Source: Aeromonas cavernicola
GTDB lineage: Bacteria; Pseudomonadota; Gammaproteobacteria; Enterobacterales; Aeromonadaceae
Direction: 5' to 3'
Assembly: GCF_002795305.1 (NCBI RefSeq)
Contig: NZ_PGGC01000005.1
Span: 62,001-126,000 of the forward strand
DNA: 64,000 nt
Shown: positions 38,295-47,526 of the stretch, piece after piece
How the letters are laid out: each line of letters starts with the position of its first letter
How positions within the stretch are numbered: the first letter of the stretch is position 1
Program-made: the position numbers and the translations under genes
Notes under the pieces: generated by a model
Databases searched by the model: none
The model's input: the letters and a program-made list of their open reading frames with translations, nothing else
Told to the model about the DNA's origin: nothing

Positions 38295-40466
38295 ATGGCC
38301 TTCGAAGTTGATGAAGACATACTGCAAGATTTCTTGGTCGAAGCATCTGAAATATTGGAGCAGTTGTCAGAACAATTAGTCGATTTGGAGAAGCGACCTG
38401 ACGATGCAGGTCTGCTGAATGCTATTTTTCGTGGTTTTCATACCGTAAAGGGTGGTGCAGGTTTCCTATCGTTGAGTGAATTAGTGGATGTTTGCCATGG
38501 TGCAGAAAATGTATTCGATATATTGCGTAATGGTAAGCGAGAAGTTACTGCGGAGTTGATGGATGTTATTCTACAGGCATTAGATGCAGTCAACGCGATG
38601 TTTAGTCAAGTGCAAAATCGTGAGGAGCTGTGTGCGGCCTCGGATGCTTTATTGCATGATTTGCATGAGTTATGCAAGCCCGAAGGTGATGAGCAATTAC
38701 TAACTGTCACGGCTGATAATTATACTGCTGCTAAAGTAGATTTGGACTCCAACGGAGTGAGTTTTGTAGCTCGAGACATTACTGCAGACTCACCGATTCA
38801 GCCTGTATCAGGAGATAGCAGTGGAACGATAGACGAAATATCTGCTGATGAGTTTGAGCGTCTACTTGATGAACTGCATGGCGTTGGGGGAACACCTGCG
38901 TCAGGCACTCCTTACTGTGCGAGTAATCAGTCTGGCGATATCACAGATGATGAGTTTGAGGCTCTGCTCGATGAACTGCATGGACGTGGGCAGCATATGG
39001 GAGCTCCAGATGTTAATACTCTTGAGTCAGTAAAAAAATCAGTCGATGAGTTAATTGACGATGATGAATTTGAACGTTTACTTGATGAGTTACATGGCAG
39101 TAGTAAGGCTTCACAATCTGTGACTACGGATCATCCTGCTTCATCAACCAGTGTTTCACCTATATCGCCTAATGCGATTATTGAAGAGAATCGTTCTTCA
39201 AGTAAGTCAACACCAATCTCTATCAATAGCAAGGCGACAGCTTCTCAAGCTTCAGGTAAGAGTTCTGGACAGAGCGCTGAGAGTAATACTGTCCAAAGTG
39301 ATACCACTGTGAGGGTTGATACAAAAACGTTAGATGTCATCATGAATATGGTTGGGGAGTTAGTGCTTGTGCGTAACCGTCTGGTTAGCCTTGGTGTAGC
39401 CAGTAACGATGAAGAAATGTCAAAAGCTGTTGCGAATTTAGATGTTGTGACTGCCGATTTGCAAGGTGCAGTTATGAAAACTCGTATGCAGCCAATTAAA
39501 AAGGTGTTTGGCCGTTTTCCTAGGGTTGTTCGTGATTTAGCTCGCTCTCTTAAAAAAGAGATAGAGTTAGTTATGGTGGGTGAAGATACAGACCTTGATA
39601 AGAATTTGGTCGAGGCATTAGCTGATCCCTTAGTGCATTTAGTTCGTAACTCCTGTGACCATGGTGTCGAAATGCCCGATGTGCGTCAGCAAGCAGGCAA
39701 ACCACGACAAGGAACGATAACCCTCAGCGCCTCTCAGCAGGGCGATCATATTCTGCTTTGTATTGAAGATGATGGGGCGGGAATGGATCCTGATAAGCTC
39801 AAGTCGATAGCTGTTAGTAGAGGCGTCTTGGATGTTGACAGTGCTGCTAGAATGAGCGATAGCGACGCTTATAATCTTATATTTGCGCCTGGTTTTTCTA
39901 CCAAGTCCGAAATTTCCGATATATCTGGACGTGGTGTAGGGATGGATGTGGTCAAAACCAGCATAGTTAGCCTCAATGGTTCAGTGCATATAGATTCAAC
40001 TTGGGGTAAGGGAACTCGTCTTGAAATAAAAGTTCCTCTCACCCTAGCGATATTACCAACGTTAATGGTTGAAGTCGGTCAGCAGACATTTGCTTTGCCT
40101 CTCGGTTGTGTTAATGAAATCTTTCATTTAGACCTTGACAAAGCGAATGTTGTTGACGGTCAGCTCACTATAATTGTTCGCGAAAAAGCAATTCCGTTGT
40201 TTTATTTACATAAATGGCTGATTCGTGGAGCCAGCCAACGGACTCGCCAAGATAGTGGACATGTAGTAATAGTGCAACTTGGAGCTCAACAAGTAGGTTT
40301 TGTTGTAGACAGCCTAATTGGCCAAGAAGAGGTAGTAATTAAACCGCTGGATAGCTTACTGCAAGGTACACCTGGAATGGCTGGAGCAACTATTACTAGT
40401 GATGGTGGTATTGCGCTGATCCTCGATGTTCCTAGTCTGCTTAAAGCCTATGCTCGTAGGCATTAA
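38295..40466 (+). CDS. cheA: Chemotaxis histidine kinase CheA
   Basis: CheA phosphorylates CheY and CheB in response to receptors. The 723 residues comprise the HPt domain with phosphorylated H49 in FHTVKGGAGF, a long polar central region, the dimerisation domain (DTKTLDVIMNMVGELVLVRNRL), the ATP-binding domain with HLVRNSCDHGVE, IEDDGAGMD and SGRGVGMDVVK, and a CheW-like P5 domain. The central region has no visible P2 fold but three near-identical acidic motifs (DEFERLLDELHG), as in CheA of Vibrio-like polar systems, where this part (LID) contacts ParC/ParP. It begins 11 bases after the cheZ remnant, with GGAG as ribosome site. Confidence 0.96.
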   Translation: MAFEVDEDILQDFLVEASEILEQLSEQLVDLEKRPDDAGLLNAIFRGFHTVKGGAGFLSLSELVDVCHGAENVFDILRNGKREVTAELMDVILQALDAVNAMFSQVQNREELCAASDALLHDLHELCKPEGDEQLLTVTADNYTAAKVDLDSNGVSFVARDITADSPIQPVSGDSSGTIDEISADEFERLLDELHGVGGTPASGTPYCASNQSGDITDDEFEALLDELHGRGQHMGAPDVNTLESVKKSVDELIDDDEFERLLDELHGSSKASQSVTTDHPASSTSVSPISPNAIIEENRSSSKSTPISINSKATASQASGKSSGQSAESNTVQSDTTVRVDTKTLDVIMNMVGELVLVRNRLVSLGVASNDEEMSKAVANLDVVTADLQGAVMKTRMQPIKKVFGRFPRVVRDLARSLKKEIELVMVGEDTDLDKNLVEALADPLVHLVRNSCDHGVEMPDVRQQAGKPRQGTITLSASQQGDHILLCIEDDGAGMDPDKLKSIAVSRGVLDVDSAARMSDSDAYNLIFAPGFSTKSEISDISGRGVGMDVVKTSIVSLNGSVHIDSTWGKGTRLEIKVPLTLAILPTLMVEVGQQTFALPLGCVNEIFHLDLDKANVVDGQLTIIVREKAIPLFYLHKWLIRGASQRTRQDSGHVVIVQLGAQQVGFVVDSLIGQEEVVIKPLDSLLQGTPGMAGATITSDGGIALILDVPSLLKAYARRH
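38847..39098 (+). repeat. Three-fold DEFExLLDELHG repeat inside CheA
   Basis: The 12-residue motif occurs at CheA residues 185-196, 219-230 and 257-268. Two copies are identical and the middle one has a single Arg-to-Ala change. Spacings are 34 and 38 residues and the linkers are unrelated. The DNA differs at synonymous sites, so the repeats are old and kept by selection. Confidence 0.9.
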
Positions 40467-40497
40467 GTGTTCGGGCCCAAGGAGTTAGAAACGTACC

Positions 40498-41583
40498 ATG
40501 GTAGTTAAGGTATTAGTCGTTGATGATTCAAGCTTTTTTCGTCGTAGAGTGAGTGAAATCATTACTCAAGATCCATTATTGACGGTGATCGATACAGCAC
40601 AAAATGGGCGAGAGGCGGTTGAGAAAGCGATTGCACTACGCCCCGACGTAATTACCATGGATATTGAAATGCCAATAATGGATGGCATTAGTGCTGTACG
40701 TGAGATTATGGCAAAAAGCCCTACACCTATCTTGATGTTTTCATCTCTTACTCAAGATGGTGCTAAAGCGACCCTAGATGCTCTTGATGCAGGAGCTCTC
40801 GATTTTTTGCCAAAAAAATTTGAAGATATCGCTCGAGATAAAGATGAAGCAGTGCGTTTGTTACAGCAGCGAGTCAAAGAGATTTCTCGAAAACGTTTTT
40901 TATTGGCTACATCTGTTCGTTCTAAGATGCCTGATACTATTGTCAAAGCGTCGGAGCGTTCAGATCTACAACGTAGTTCGCCAGCATCAATCCCCAAACG
41001 CAGCGGTAAAGTTTATCAGCTGGTTGCAATCGGGACCTCAACGGGAGGGCCGGTTGCGCTACAAAATGTGCTTACCAAGCTACCTGGTAATTTTTCCCAT
41101 CCTATTTTGTTGATTCAGCATATGCCTGCGACGTTTACGGCAGCTTTTGCAACTCGGCTTAATGGATTATGCCAAATAAGTGTCAAAGAGGCGGAGGATG
41201 GCGATCTTCTTAGGCCTGGTTGTGCATATTTGGCTCCAGGTGGCAGGCAAATGATGTTAGAAGGTCGTGGGACAGGAGTTAGGATTCGTATTGTCGATGG
41301 TAATGAAAAAATAAATTACAAACCCTGTGTTGATATTACGTTTGCATCAGCAGCAAAGGCCTATTCTGACAAAGTGCTAGCTATTGTATTAACAGGTATG
41401 GGGTCAGATGGTCGAGATGGTGCTCGTTTACTCAAAGAACAAGGGTCAACTATTTGGGCTCAAGATGAAGCATCTTGTGTTGTATATGGAATGCCTCAGG
41501 CTGTTGCTAAAGCTGGGATAGCTAGCGAGTCTCTTCCTCTTGATAGGGTTGCCCAGCGAATTCTCATGGAGTTAGGGCGTTAA
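40498..41583 (+). CDS. cheB: Chemotaxis methylesterase/response regulator CheB
   Basis: CheB removes methyl groups from chemoreceptors and deamidates them once phosphorylated. The 361-residue product has a receiver domain with phosphorylation Asp in [13 protein letters not shown] and a C-terminal esterase domain with catalytic Ser in GTSTGGP, His in IQHMP and Asp in [10 protein letters not shown]. It follows cheA after 31 bases and is followed after two bases by the stator genes. Confidence 0.96.
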   Translation: MVVKVLVVDDSSFFRRRVSEIITQDPLLTVIDTAQNGREAVEKAIALRPDVITMDIEMPIMDGISAVREIMAKSPTPILMFSSLTQDGAKATLDALDAGALDFLPKKFEDIARDKDEAVRLLQQRVKEISRKRFLLATSVRSKMPDTIVKASERSDLQRSSPASIPKRSGKVYQLVAIGTSTGGPVALQNVLTKLPGNFSHPILLIQHMPATFTAAFATRLNGLCQISVKEAEDGDLLRPGCAYLAPGGRQMMLEGRGTGVRIRIVDGNEKINYKPCVDITFASAAKAYSDKVLAIVLTGMGSDGRDGARLLKEQGSTIWAQDEASCVVYGMPQAVAKAGIASESLPLDRVAQRILMELGR

Positions 41584-41585
41584 CA

Positions 41586-42323
41586 ATGGGAATTTTAGGG
41601 TTGCTCTTGGCAATAAGTGCAATAACTCTTGCGCAGTGGTGGCACGGTGGTTCTTTGTTGACCTTATTCGATGGGCCAGCCTTAGTTATTGTATTAGGAG
41701 GAACGTTGGGGGCTGTTATATTACAAACGCCAACTACCTATATATCTCTGTCTGTTAGACAGCTACTGTGGGTTGCAATTCCTCCATATCAAGATTTAGC
41801 CGCCCAAGCAGAACGATTACAAGTTTGGGCTGCTTTCGCAAGGCAACAGGGCTTACTAGCGCTTGAAGAACAGGTTGAAGAAGTCAGAGACACCTTTACT
41901 CAGCAAGGTTTGACGATGATCATCGACGGTATTGGTGGTGATGATATCCGGAGATTACTTGAGATTGATATTGATATAGAGCAAGAGCGTAATGAGCATG
42001 CGGCTCGAGTATTTGAGTCTATGGGGGGATATAGCCCAACAATCGGAATCATTGGCGCGGTGATTGGTTTAATTCAGGCGATGTCTCATTTAGAAGATCC
42101 TGAAGTATTGGGGGCAAGTATTGCAGTTGCTTTCGTTGCCACGATCTACGGGGTCGGTTTTGCCAATTTGGTTTACTTGCCCGTTGCGAATCGTCTGCGG
42201 GCTTTTCACTACCGCCATGTATTGTTTCAAGAAATGACTTTAGAAGGACTGATTGCGATTGCTCATGGAGAGAATGGGCTACAGGTTGAGCGTAGGCTTA
42301 GGGCGTATTTGAAAGGAGAGTAG
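41586..42323 (+). CDS. motC: MotA/PomA-type stator protein (MotC-like)
   Basis: This 245-residue inner-membrane stator subunit has four hydrophobic segments (residues 3-23, 29-47, 149-168 and 179-200). The cytosolic loop between segments 2 and 3 carries the charged residues that act on FliG, and GGYSPTIGIIGAVIGLIQAM is the family signature. Its place, cheB-motC-motD-par-cheW, equals the MotCD cluster of Pseudomonas and the second stator set in related polar systems, hence the symbol. Whether it conducts protons or sodium cannot be settled here. Confidence 0.88.
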   Translation: MGILGLLLAISAITLAQWWHGGSLLTLFDGPALVIVLGGTLGAVILQTPTTYISLSVRQLLWVAIPPYQDLAAQAERLQVWAAFARQQGLLALEEQVEEVRDTFTQQGLTMIIDGIGGDDIRRLLEIDIDIEQERNEHAARVFESMGGYSPTIGIIGAVIGLIQAMSHLEDPEVLGASIAVAFVATIYGVGFANLVYLPVANRLRAFHYRHVLFQEMTLEGLIAIAHGENGLQVERRLRAYLKGE

Positions 42324-42325
42324 CC

Positions 42326-43252
42326 ATGCGCAAGCGTTATCGTTTGCACCGTCAGGGGCATGAACACCTTGATCGTTGGTTGGTCTCTTACGCCGATTAT
42401 ATGACGCTGATATTTGCTTTGTTTGTGGTGCTTTACTCCGCAGCCCTAATCAATAAAGAACGTTATCTCGTTGTGATAGATGGTTTATCACACGCATTTA
42501 CTATAGAAACACAGTCTCGTGACAGTATTAAAAATGATCAAGTAAATGAGTTCGCCGCTGAGCCAACCGCATCTAGCTTAATGATTCCTTCCTTGCCCGA
42601 AAATTTAGTAGCCGTTTCCCCCGCTAGCAAAGGAGTTTCACTTCTTCCTAGTAATAAAAATGGTATGAAGCTTGCATTGATCAATGATGAGTTATCTGAA
42701 AGCATGGGTTTGTTCATTGATAGTGGGAGCGTGAAGTTGGTGCAGAACGAGGATTGGTTGACTATTGAAATTAGCGCTGAGTTGTTGTTTAGCAGCGGTA
42801 GTGCTTTCATGACACCTAATTCAGCATCAGTCATGAATGCGGTCTCCAAAATTATTAAGCCTATTAATAACTATGTGCGAGTACGTGGTTACACAGACAA
42901 CCTGCAAATTAATAATGAATTGTTTAGCTCAAATTGGGTCTTGTCGGCTGCCCGTGCTCAAGCCGTATTAGATGTCCTGGTGGCCTCAGGTATTGCCCCT
43001 CAGCGTTTGGCCTATGAAGCATATGGTGAGTTTTCCCCATTTACGGACAATGATACTGAGGAGGGGCGTTTACAAAACCGCAAAGTAGTTATAGCCGTTT
43101 CTAGGCTTGCTTGGGAGGCTCCACCACCTAAGTCAATTAAATCGGTTGTTGTAGATTCAGCTCCAAATGAGGTTGGTCCGGTGACATCTACAGAGATCAA
43201 GGAGATTACTCTGCCCGGCGGTGGTATACGTATAACAACAAGGCAGGATTGA
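42326..43252 (+). CDS. motD: MotB/PomB-type stator protein (MotD-like)
   Basis: This 308-residue partner of the protein encoded just upstream has a short basic N-terminus and one membrane helix with the conserved ion-binding Asp in VSYADYMTLIFALFVVLYSAA. A polar linker leads to a C-terminal OmpA-like peptidoglycan-binding domain (LLFSSGSAFMTPNS, VRGYTDNL, LSAARAQAVLDVLVASGI, RLQNRKVVIAV). The gap to the preceding gene is two bases, so the pair is coupled. Confidence 0.88.
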   Translation: MRKRYRLHRQGHEHLDRWLVSYADYMTLIFALFVVLYSAALINKERYLVVIDGLSHAFTIETQSRDSIKNDQVNEFAAEPTASSLMIPSLPENLVAVSPASKGVSLLPSNKNGMKLALINDELSESMGLFIDSGSVKLVQNEDWLTIEISAELLFSSGSAFMTPNSASVMNAVSKIIKPINNYVRVRGYTDNLQINNELFSSNWVLSAARAQAVLDVLVASGIAPQRLAYEAYGEFSPFTDNDTEEGRLQNRKVVIAVSRLAWEAPPPKSIKSVVVDSAPNEVGPVTSTEIKEITLPGGGIRITTRQD

Positions 43253-43256
43253 TACT

Positions 43257-44051
43257 GTGATTGTTTGGACTGTTGCCAACCAAAAAGGTGGAGTGGGTAA
43301 AACCACAACTGTTATCTCGTTGGCTGGGATTTTGGCTCAACGTGGAAAGCGAGTGCTGTTAATTGACACAGATCCTCATGCATCTCTCACGGCTTATCTC
43401 AATTTTGATTCAGATAAACTCGACGGTACCCTCTACGAAATATTTCAATCTGTCAGACCAAGTACAGAAATGGTCTCTAAGCAAATCCTTAAAACCAAGT
43501 TTGAGAACATTCATCTATTGCCCGCCACCATTACATTGGCCACTCTTGATCGGGTTATGGGCAACAGAGAAGGTATGGGGCTTGTTTTAAAAAGAGCATT
43601 ATTACAGATTCGTGAACAGTATGATTATGTATTAATAGATTGCCCCCCAGTGTTGGGGGTTATGATGGTCAACGCATTGGCTGCTTGTGATCGTATCTTA
43701 GTTCCTGTTCAAACTGAGTTTTTGGCTCTTAAGGGGCTAGAGCGCATGATGAAAACTTTCGAGATCATGCAGCGTTCCAAAAAAGATGCGTTTCACTACA
43801 CCGTCATTCCGACCATGTTCGATAAGCGTACACGTGCGTCATTAATGACCTTGAAGGCTATCAAAGATCAATATGGCCAGGCCGTATGGGATGCTGTGAT
43901 TCCCATCGATACTAAATTCAGAGATGCCAGTTTGTTGCATATCCCACCATCTATCTATGCTCCGCACGGCCGTGGTACTTATGCTTATGAAACGTTGCTT
44001 AATTATCTGGACTCGTTAGAGCTGTTGCGTGTCAATGAGGCTCGGCGATGA
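43257..44051 (+). CDS. parC: ParA-like ATPase ParC, polar positioning of chemotaxis arrays
   Basis: The 264-residue MinD/ParA ATPase has the deviant Walker A QKGGVGKTTTVISLAG, the LLIDTDPHASLTAYL switch and the LIDCPPVLGVMMVNAL motif. In Vibrio, ParC in this operon position forms a polar focus and recruits chemotaxis arrays through ParP. The start is GTG (43257). The end overlaps parP by 4 bases. It is distinct from FlhG, the other MinD-like protein in the locus. Confidence 0.88.
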   Translation: MIVWTVANQKGGVGKTTTVISLAGILAQRGKRVLLIDTDPHASLTAYLNFDSDKLDGTLYEIFQSVRPSTEMVSKQILKTKFENIHLLPATITLATLDRVMGNREGMGLVLKRALLQIREQYDYVLIDCPPVLGVMMVNALAACDRILVPVQTEFLALKGLERMMKTFEIMQRSKKDAFHYTVIPTMFDKRTRASLMTLKAIKDQYGQAVWDAVIPIDTKFRDASLLHIPPSIYAPHGRGTYAYETLLNYLDSLELLRVNEARR

Positions 44052-44935
44052 AAGATACACGTCAAGTTAGAGCGATGGATGATTATTTTCACTCTTTGCT
44101 GCTAGATGAGTCCCATGCTTTAGATATTAAAGATATTAATAAGCAAGGAGAGGTAATGCTCGTAACTACTGCTCAGCGACAGTCGCAAGTTATACCTGAA
44201 GCCCAGTCAATGGGTTTTATGGAAAGCGATGCTCGGTTTGAGCAGTTGAGTGAATTACTCGCCCAAGTAGCTCACGTGTCAGACGAAGAAATAGAGACAC
44301 AGCCACATTTGGAGTTAACCACCGAAAAAGAATCGCTTGAAGCTATTGAACCTATTGCTATCCCTGCACAGCCAATAAACCCAATTAGATCAATCACTAC
44401 ATCAGCAACGGAACCCTCCATTGATGTAGTGGATAACGTATCGAATAAACCTGCTTCTGAAGTGACCGTTTCAGCTAATAGTTGGGAAAATATTGAGACA
44501 GGAAAAGAGTTTCAAGCGCTATTTTTTGAAGTTGCCGGTATGACTTTTGCTGTTCCTTTGACTGAACTTGGCGGTATACATCAGCTGACTGAGATTACCC
44601 CATTATTTGGTCAGCCAGCTTGGTTTAAGGGGTTGATCAATTCTCGTGAACATAAAATAAATGTCGTGGACACAGCACAGTGGGTGATCCCAGAACAACG
44701 GGGTGAAACGGAGGATTATAGCTATTTGATTGTACTAGGTGAGTCTCGTTGGGGGCTTGCCTGTCATCATCTCAAAGGGACGGAGTTATTACATCGTGAC
44801 CAAGTTAAGTGGCGGCATCAAGAAGGGCGTCGTCCTTGGCTGGCAGGGATGGTGAAAGAGAAGATGTGTGCCTTGCTACATGTAAAGGCATTACTGTTGC
44901 TGCTAGAGCGAGGAGTCAATATAGAAGGGCGTTGA
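44048..44935 (+). CDS. parP: ParP, CheW-domain protein integrating arrays at the pole
   Basis: This 295-residue protein has a polar N-terminal half (about residues 1-150) and a C-terminal CheW-like domain (FQALFFEVAGMTFAVPLTELGGIHQL, PLFGQPAWFKGLINSREHKINVVDTAQWV). In Vibrio, ParP binds ParC through its N-terminal part and joins receptor arrays and CheA through its CheW-like AIF domain. Overlap with parC and position before cheW support the identity. Confidence 0.86.
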   Translation: MKDTRQVRAMDDYFHSLLLDESHALDIKDINKQGEVMLVTTAQRQSQVIPEAQSMGFMESDARFEQLSELLAQVAHVSDEEIETQPHLELTTEKESLEAIEPIAIPAQPINPIRSITTSATEPSIDVVDNVSNKPASEVTVSANSWENIETGKEFQALFFEVAGMTFAVPLTELGGIHQLTEITPLFGQPAWFKGLINSREHKINVVDTAQWVIPEQRGETEDYSYLIVLGESRWGLACHHLKGTELLHRDQVKWRHQEGRRPWLAGMVKEKMCALLHVKALLLLLERGVNIEGR

Positions 44936-45002
44936 TTACTACTTACTATGCTGAACAGCTAAATTAAATGAGTCGCTGGCATTTTCATAAAAGGGATAAG
45001 AC

Positions 45003-45491
45003 ATGACAGAAAAGCGCAATATTGCCCAGAGTTTGGCAGAAGATGAGGTCTTACAATGGGTTACCTTCCAACTTGAAAATGAAACCTACGGTATCAATGT
45101 GATGCAGGTGCAAGAGGTATTGCGCTACACCGAAATTGCACCGGTTCCTGGTGCGCCTGACTATGTCCTCGGTATCATCAACCTACGTGGTAACGTGGTG
45201 ACGGTAATTGATACTCGCTCTCGCTTTGGGTTGCCCTCCGGTGAGGTCAGTGAAAACTCTCGGATTGTCATCATTGAAGCTGAAAAGCAGGTCATCGGTA
45301 TTATGGTGGACAGTGTTGCAGAGGTCGTCTATCTGCGTTCTTCCGAAATAGATGCAGCTCCGGCAGTCGGGACAGAAGAGAGTGCGAAGTTTATTCAAGG
45401 CGTGAGCAACCGAGATGGTCAGTTACTTATCCTAGTTGATTTAAATCGGCTGCTTTCCGATGACGAGTGGGATGATATCGCTTCACTCTAG
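45003..45491 (+). CDS. cheW: Chemotaxis coupling protein CheW
   Basis: CheW links chemoreceptors to CheA in the array. The 162-residue product has the two-lobed CheW fold motifs QWVTFQLENETYGINVMQVQEVLRYTEIAPVPGAPDYVLGIINLRGNVVTVIDTR split over its first half, and GIMVDSVAEVVYLRSSEI, then FIQGVSNRDGQLLILVDLNRLL. It is separated from parP by 67 bases and followed by the DUF2802 gene after 16 bases. Confidence 0.96.
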   Translation: MTEKRNIAQSLAEDEVLQWVTFQLENETYGINVMQVQEVLRYTEIAPVPGAPDYVLGIINLRGNVVTVIDTRSRFGLPSGEVSENSRIVIIEAEKQVIGIMVDSVAEVVYLRSSEIDAAPAVGTEESAKFIQGVSNRDGQLLILVDLNRLLSDDEWDDIASL

Positions 45492-45507
45492 TAAATAAGG
45501 TGATGTC

Positions 45508-45897
45508 TTGATTATTGACATAGTTAGTTTGGGGGTCTCGCTCATTGCACTCGTGTCTGCAATTTCTTTTGGATTGCGCATTAAGCGTGTTCGGCAGGAG
45601 AGCGAAGAGCGAATTAACGAACTGCAGGGCAAACTCGATAGCATTCGCAAACAGATGATCGAGCTGCATACTGGCACCATTGGCATGGGGCAGCGCCTGC
45701 AAGTTATCGAAGGAGGGATGCAGCAGGTAAACGATCGCCAACAGGAACTCACGCTGCAAGATCCTGAGCGTAGGCTATACAGCCGTGCAGCTAAAATGGT
45801 TGAGCTCGGAGCGGACCTCGATGAGGTAATGAACGAGTGTGAATTGCCAAAGGCTGAAGCTGAATTATTGATTTCTTTAAGAAAAGGTCGGGTTTGA
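45508..45897 (+). CDS. DUF2802 protein, last gene of the chemotaxis cluster
   Basis: The 129 residues comprise one N-terminal membrane helix (IVSLGVSLIALVSAISFGL), a charged coiled coil (residues 25-80) and a conserved C-terminus (LYSRAAKMVELGADLDEVMNECELPKAEAELL) that looks like a small helix-turn-helix-like DUF2802 domain. It typically follows cheW in Vibrio, Shewanella and Aeromonas. Function is unknown. The start codon is TTG at 45508 with AAGGTGA upstream, and there is no alternative ATG nearby. Confidence 0.85.
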   Translation: MIIDIVSLGVSLIALVSAISFGLRIKRVRQESEERINELQGKLDSIRKQMIELHTGTIGMGQRLQVIEGGMQQVNDRQQELTLQDPERRLYSRAAKMVELGADLDEVMNECELPKAEAELLISLRKGRV

Positions 45898-45902
45898 TAG
45901 CT

Positions 45903-45931
45903 CAGGAGGGTCAATACCTTCCTGCTTTTTT
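45903..45931 (+). terminator. Terminator closing the flagellar-chemotaxis locus
   Basis: CAGGA-GG pairs with CC-T-TCCTG (one bulge) and is followed by a run of six Ts. It lies 6 bases after the DUF2802 stop and before the ccm operon. Confidence 0.7.
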
Positions 45932-46052
45932 CTGGTTTACCTCGTAACCGCGATCTTGCCCACAAAACCGATTGATGGGGAGGATCTTTGAAAATCCCCT
46001 CTCAATAGTGTGTTAAGATGCGGGCCGCATCTTTTCATCTAATTACATCCTC

Positions 46053-46688
46053 ATGCTGCTTTGCATTAACAATCTGAGCTGTGTGCGTGAAGATCGCACC
46101 TTGTTCGAACAGCTCTCTTTTACGGTCAGCCCCGGTGACTTGCTTCAGATAGAGGGGCCAAACGGCGTTGGCAAAACCAGCTTATTGCGTCTACTCACTG
46201 GTTTGTCGCATCCCTCTGCTGGTGAAGTGAGCTGGAATGGTGAAAATATTCGTCACTGTCGCGATGAGTATCATGCCAATCTGCTCTATCTCGGTCATCA
46301 GCCAGGTGTAAAAGCGGCGCTGACTCCTCTCGAAAATCTGACCTTTTATCAACAACTGCACTCGCCAAGGCACACTGATATGGATCTGTGGCAAGTGTTA
46401 GCGCGTGTTGGATTAGCTGGTTTTGAAGAGAATCCTACCGGCCAACTCTCCGCAGGTCAGCAGCGCAGAGTTGCCTTGGCAAGGCTATGGCTGTGTGAGA
46501 CGCCCTCTCTGTGGATTTTGGATGAGCCATTTACGGCTATCGATAAGCAGGGGGTTAAGGTGTTAGAACAGCTGCTGTTGGCTCATGCAGATCGAGGTGG
46601 AATGGTTATCTTGACCACTCACCAAGACTTAATCCTGATGCAGGGGCGGTTGAAGACTCTGACCCTTAGCTCGTCACTGCAGGAGTAA
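46053..46688 (+). CDS. ccmA: Heme exporter ATP-binding subunit CcmA
   Basis: CcmA is the ATPase of the CcmABCD complex that releases holo-CcmE during cytochrome c maturation. The 211-residue product has Walker A GPNGVGKTSLLRLL, the ABC signature LSAGQQRRVALARL and Walker B LWILDEPFTAID. It is the first gene of the ccm operon, 120 bases after the terminator of the chemotaxis genes. Confidence 0.95.
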   Translation: MLLCINNLSCVREDRTLFEQLSFTVSPGDLLQIEGPNGVGKTSLLRLLTGLSHPSAGEVSWNGENIRHCRDEYHANLLYLGHQPGVKAALTPLENLTFYQQLHSPRHTDMDLWQVLARVGLAGFEENPTGQLSAGQQRRVALARLWLCETPSLWILDEPFTAIDKQGVKVLEQLLLAHADRGGMVILTTHQDLILMQGRLKTLTLSSSLQE

Positions 46689-46692
46689 TGGC

Positions 46693-47361
46693 ATGTTACG
46701 TGCGGTAATACATCTTATCCACCGTGAACTTCTGATAGCACTGCGTCAGCGCTCAGACATTCTCAACCCGCTCTGGTTTTTTCTGATCGTGATTACCCTC
46801 TTCCCGCTCGGCATTGGTCCTGAACCTCAGCTGCTTACCCGTATTGCACCAGGCATTATCTGGGTAGCAGCGTTGCTGGCCGCCATGTTATCCCTCGAAC
46901 GACTGTTTCGTGATGATTTCAGCGATGGTGCGCTGGAGCAAATGATGTTGATGCCACACCCCCTTGGGCTGTTGGCGTTGGCCAAAGTGGTTGCGCACTG
47001 GTTGCTGACGGGCCTGCCGTTACTGCTAGTTTCGCCACTGCTGGCGATTTTACTGTCACTGGATAGCCAAACTTATCTGGCTGTAGTGGTTACGTTGGCG
47101 CTAGGCACTCCGGTGCTAAGCCTACTAGGGGCGGTGGGAGTTGCATTGACGGTGGGATTGCGTAAGGGCGGGGTATTGCTCAGTTTGCTGATTTTGCCGC
47201 TCTACATTCCGGTATTGATTTTTGCAACGTCTGCGATTGATGCGGCAGGGATGGGCTTGCCTTATGGTGGGCAGCTGGCGATCCTCGCGGCCATGTTGGT
47301 AGGGGCATTAACGCTGACGCCGTTGGCAGTGTCAGCAGCACTACGAGTTAGTCTGAACTGA
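46693..47361 (+). CDS. ccmB: Heme exporter membrane subunit CcmB
   Basis: CcmB is the membrane permease of the CcmABCD complex. The 222-residue product has six hydrophobic segments and the conserved LRQRSDILNPLWFFLIVITLFPLG, with LLMPHPL-like and GLPLLL-like segments between helices. It starts 4 bases after ccmA. A 165-base spacer without a gene separates it from ccmC, which is more than usual in this operon. Confidence 0.94.
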   Translation: MLRAVIHLIHRELLIALRQRSDILNPLWFFLIVITLFPLGIGPEPQLLTRIAPGIIWVAALLAAMLSLERLFRDDFSDGALEQMMLMPHPLGLLALAKVVAHWLLTGLPLLLVSPLLAILLSLDSQTYLAVVVTLALGTPVLSLLGAVGVALTVGLRKGGVLLSLLILPLYIPVLIFATSAIDAAGMGLPYGGQLAILAAMLVGALTLTPLAVSAALRVSLN

Positions 47362-47526
47362 TGCCGACGTGATCTTGCAGTAAGCGTTGAATGGCGCCCA
47401 ACTGAAAAAGAAAGTTGCGATGGATCAAGGAGAGCTCTTCTTATCTCTTTGGGGGTATTCTACCGAGCCGTCGGGTCGGTATGGTAAGCCCCGCCAAACG
47501 ATTAATAACAAAAGGTGTTGTGAGCT

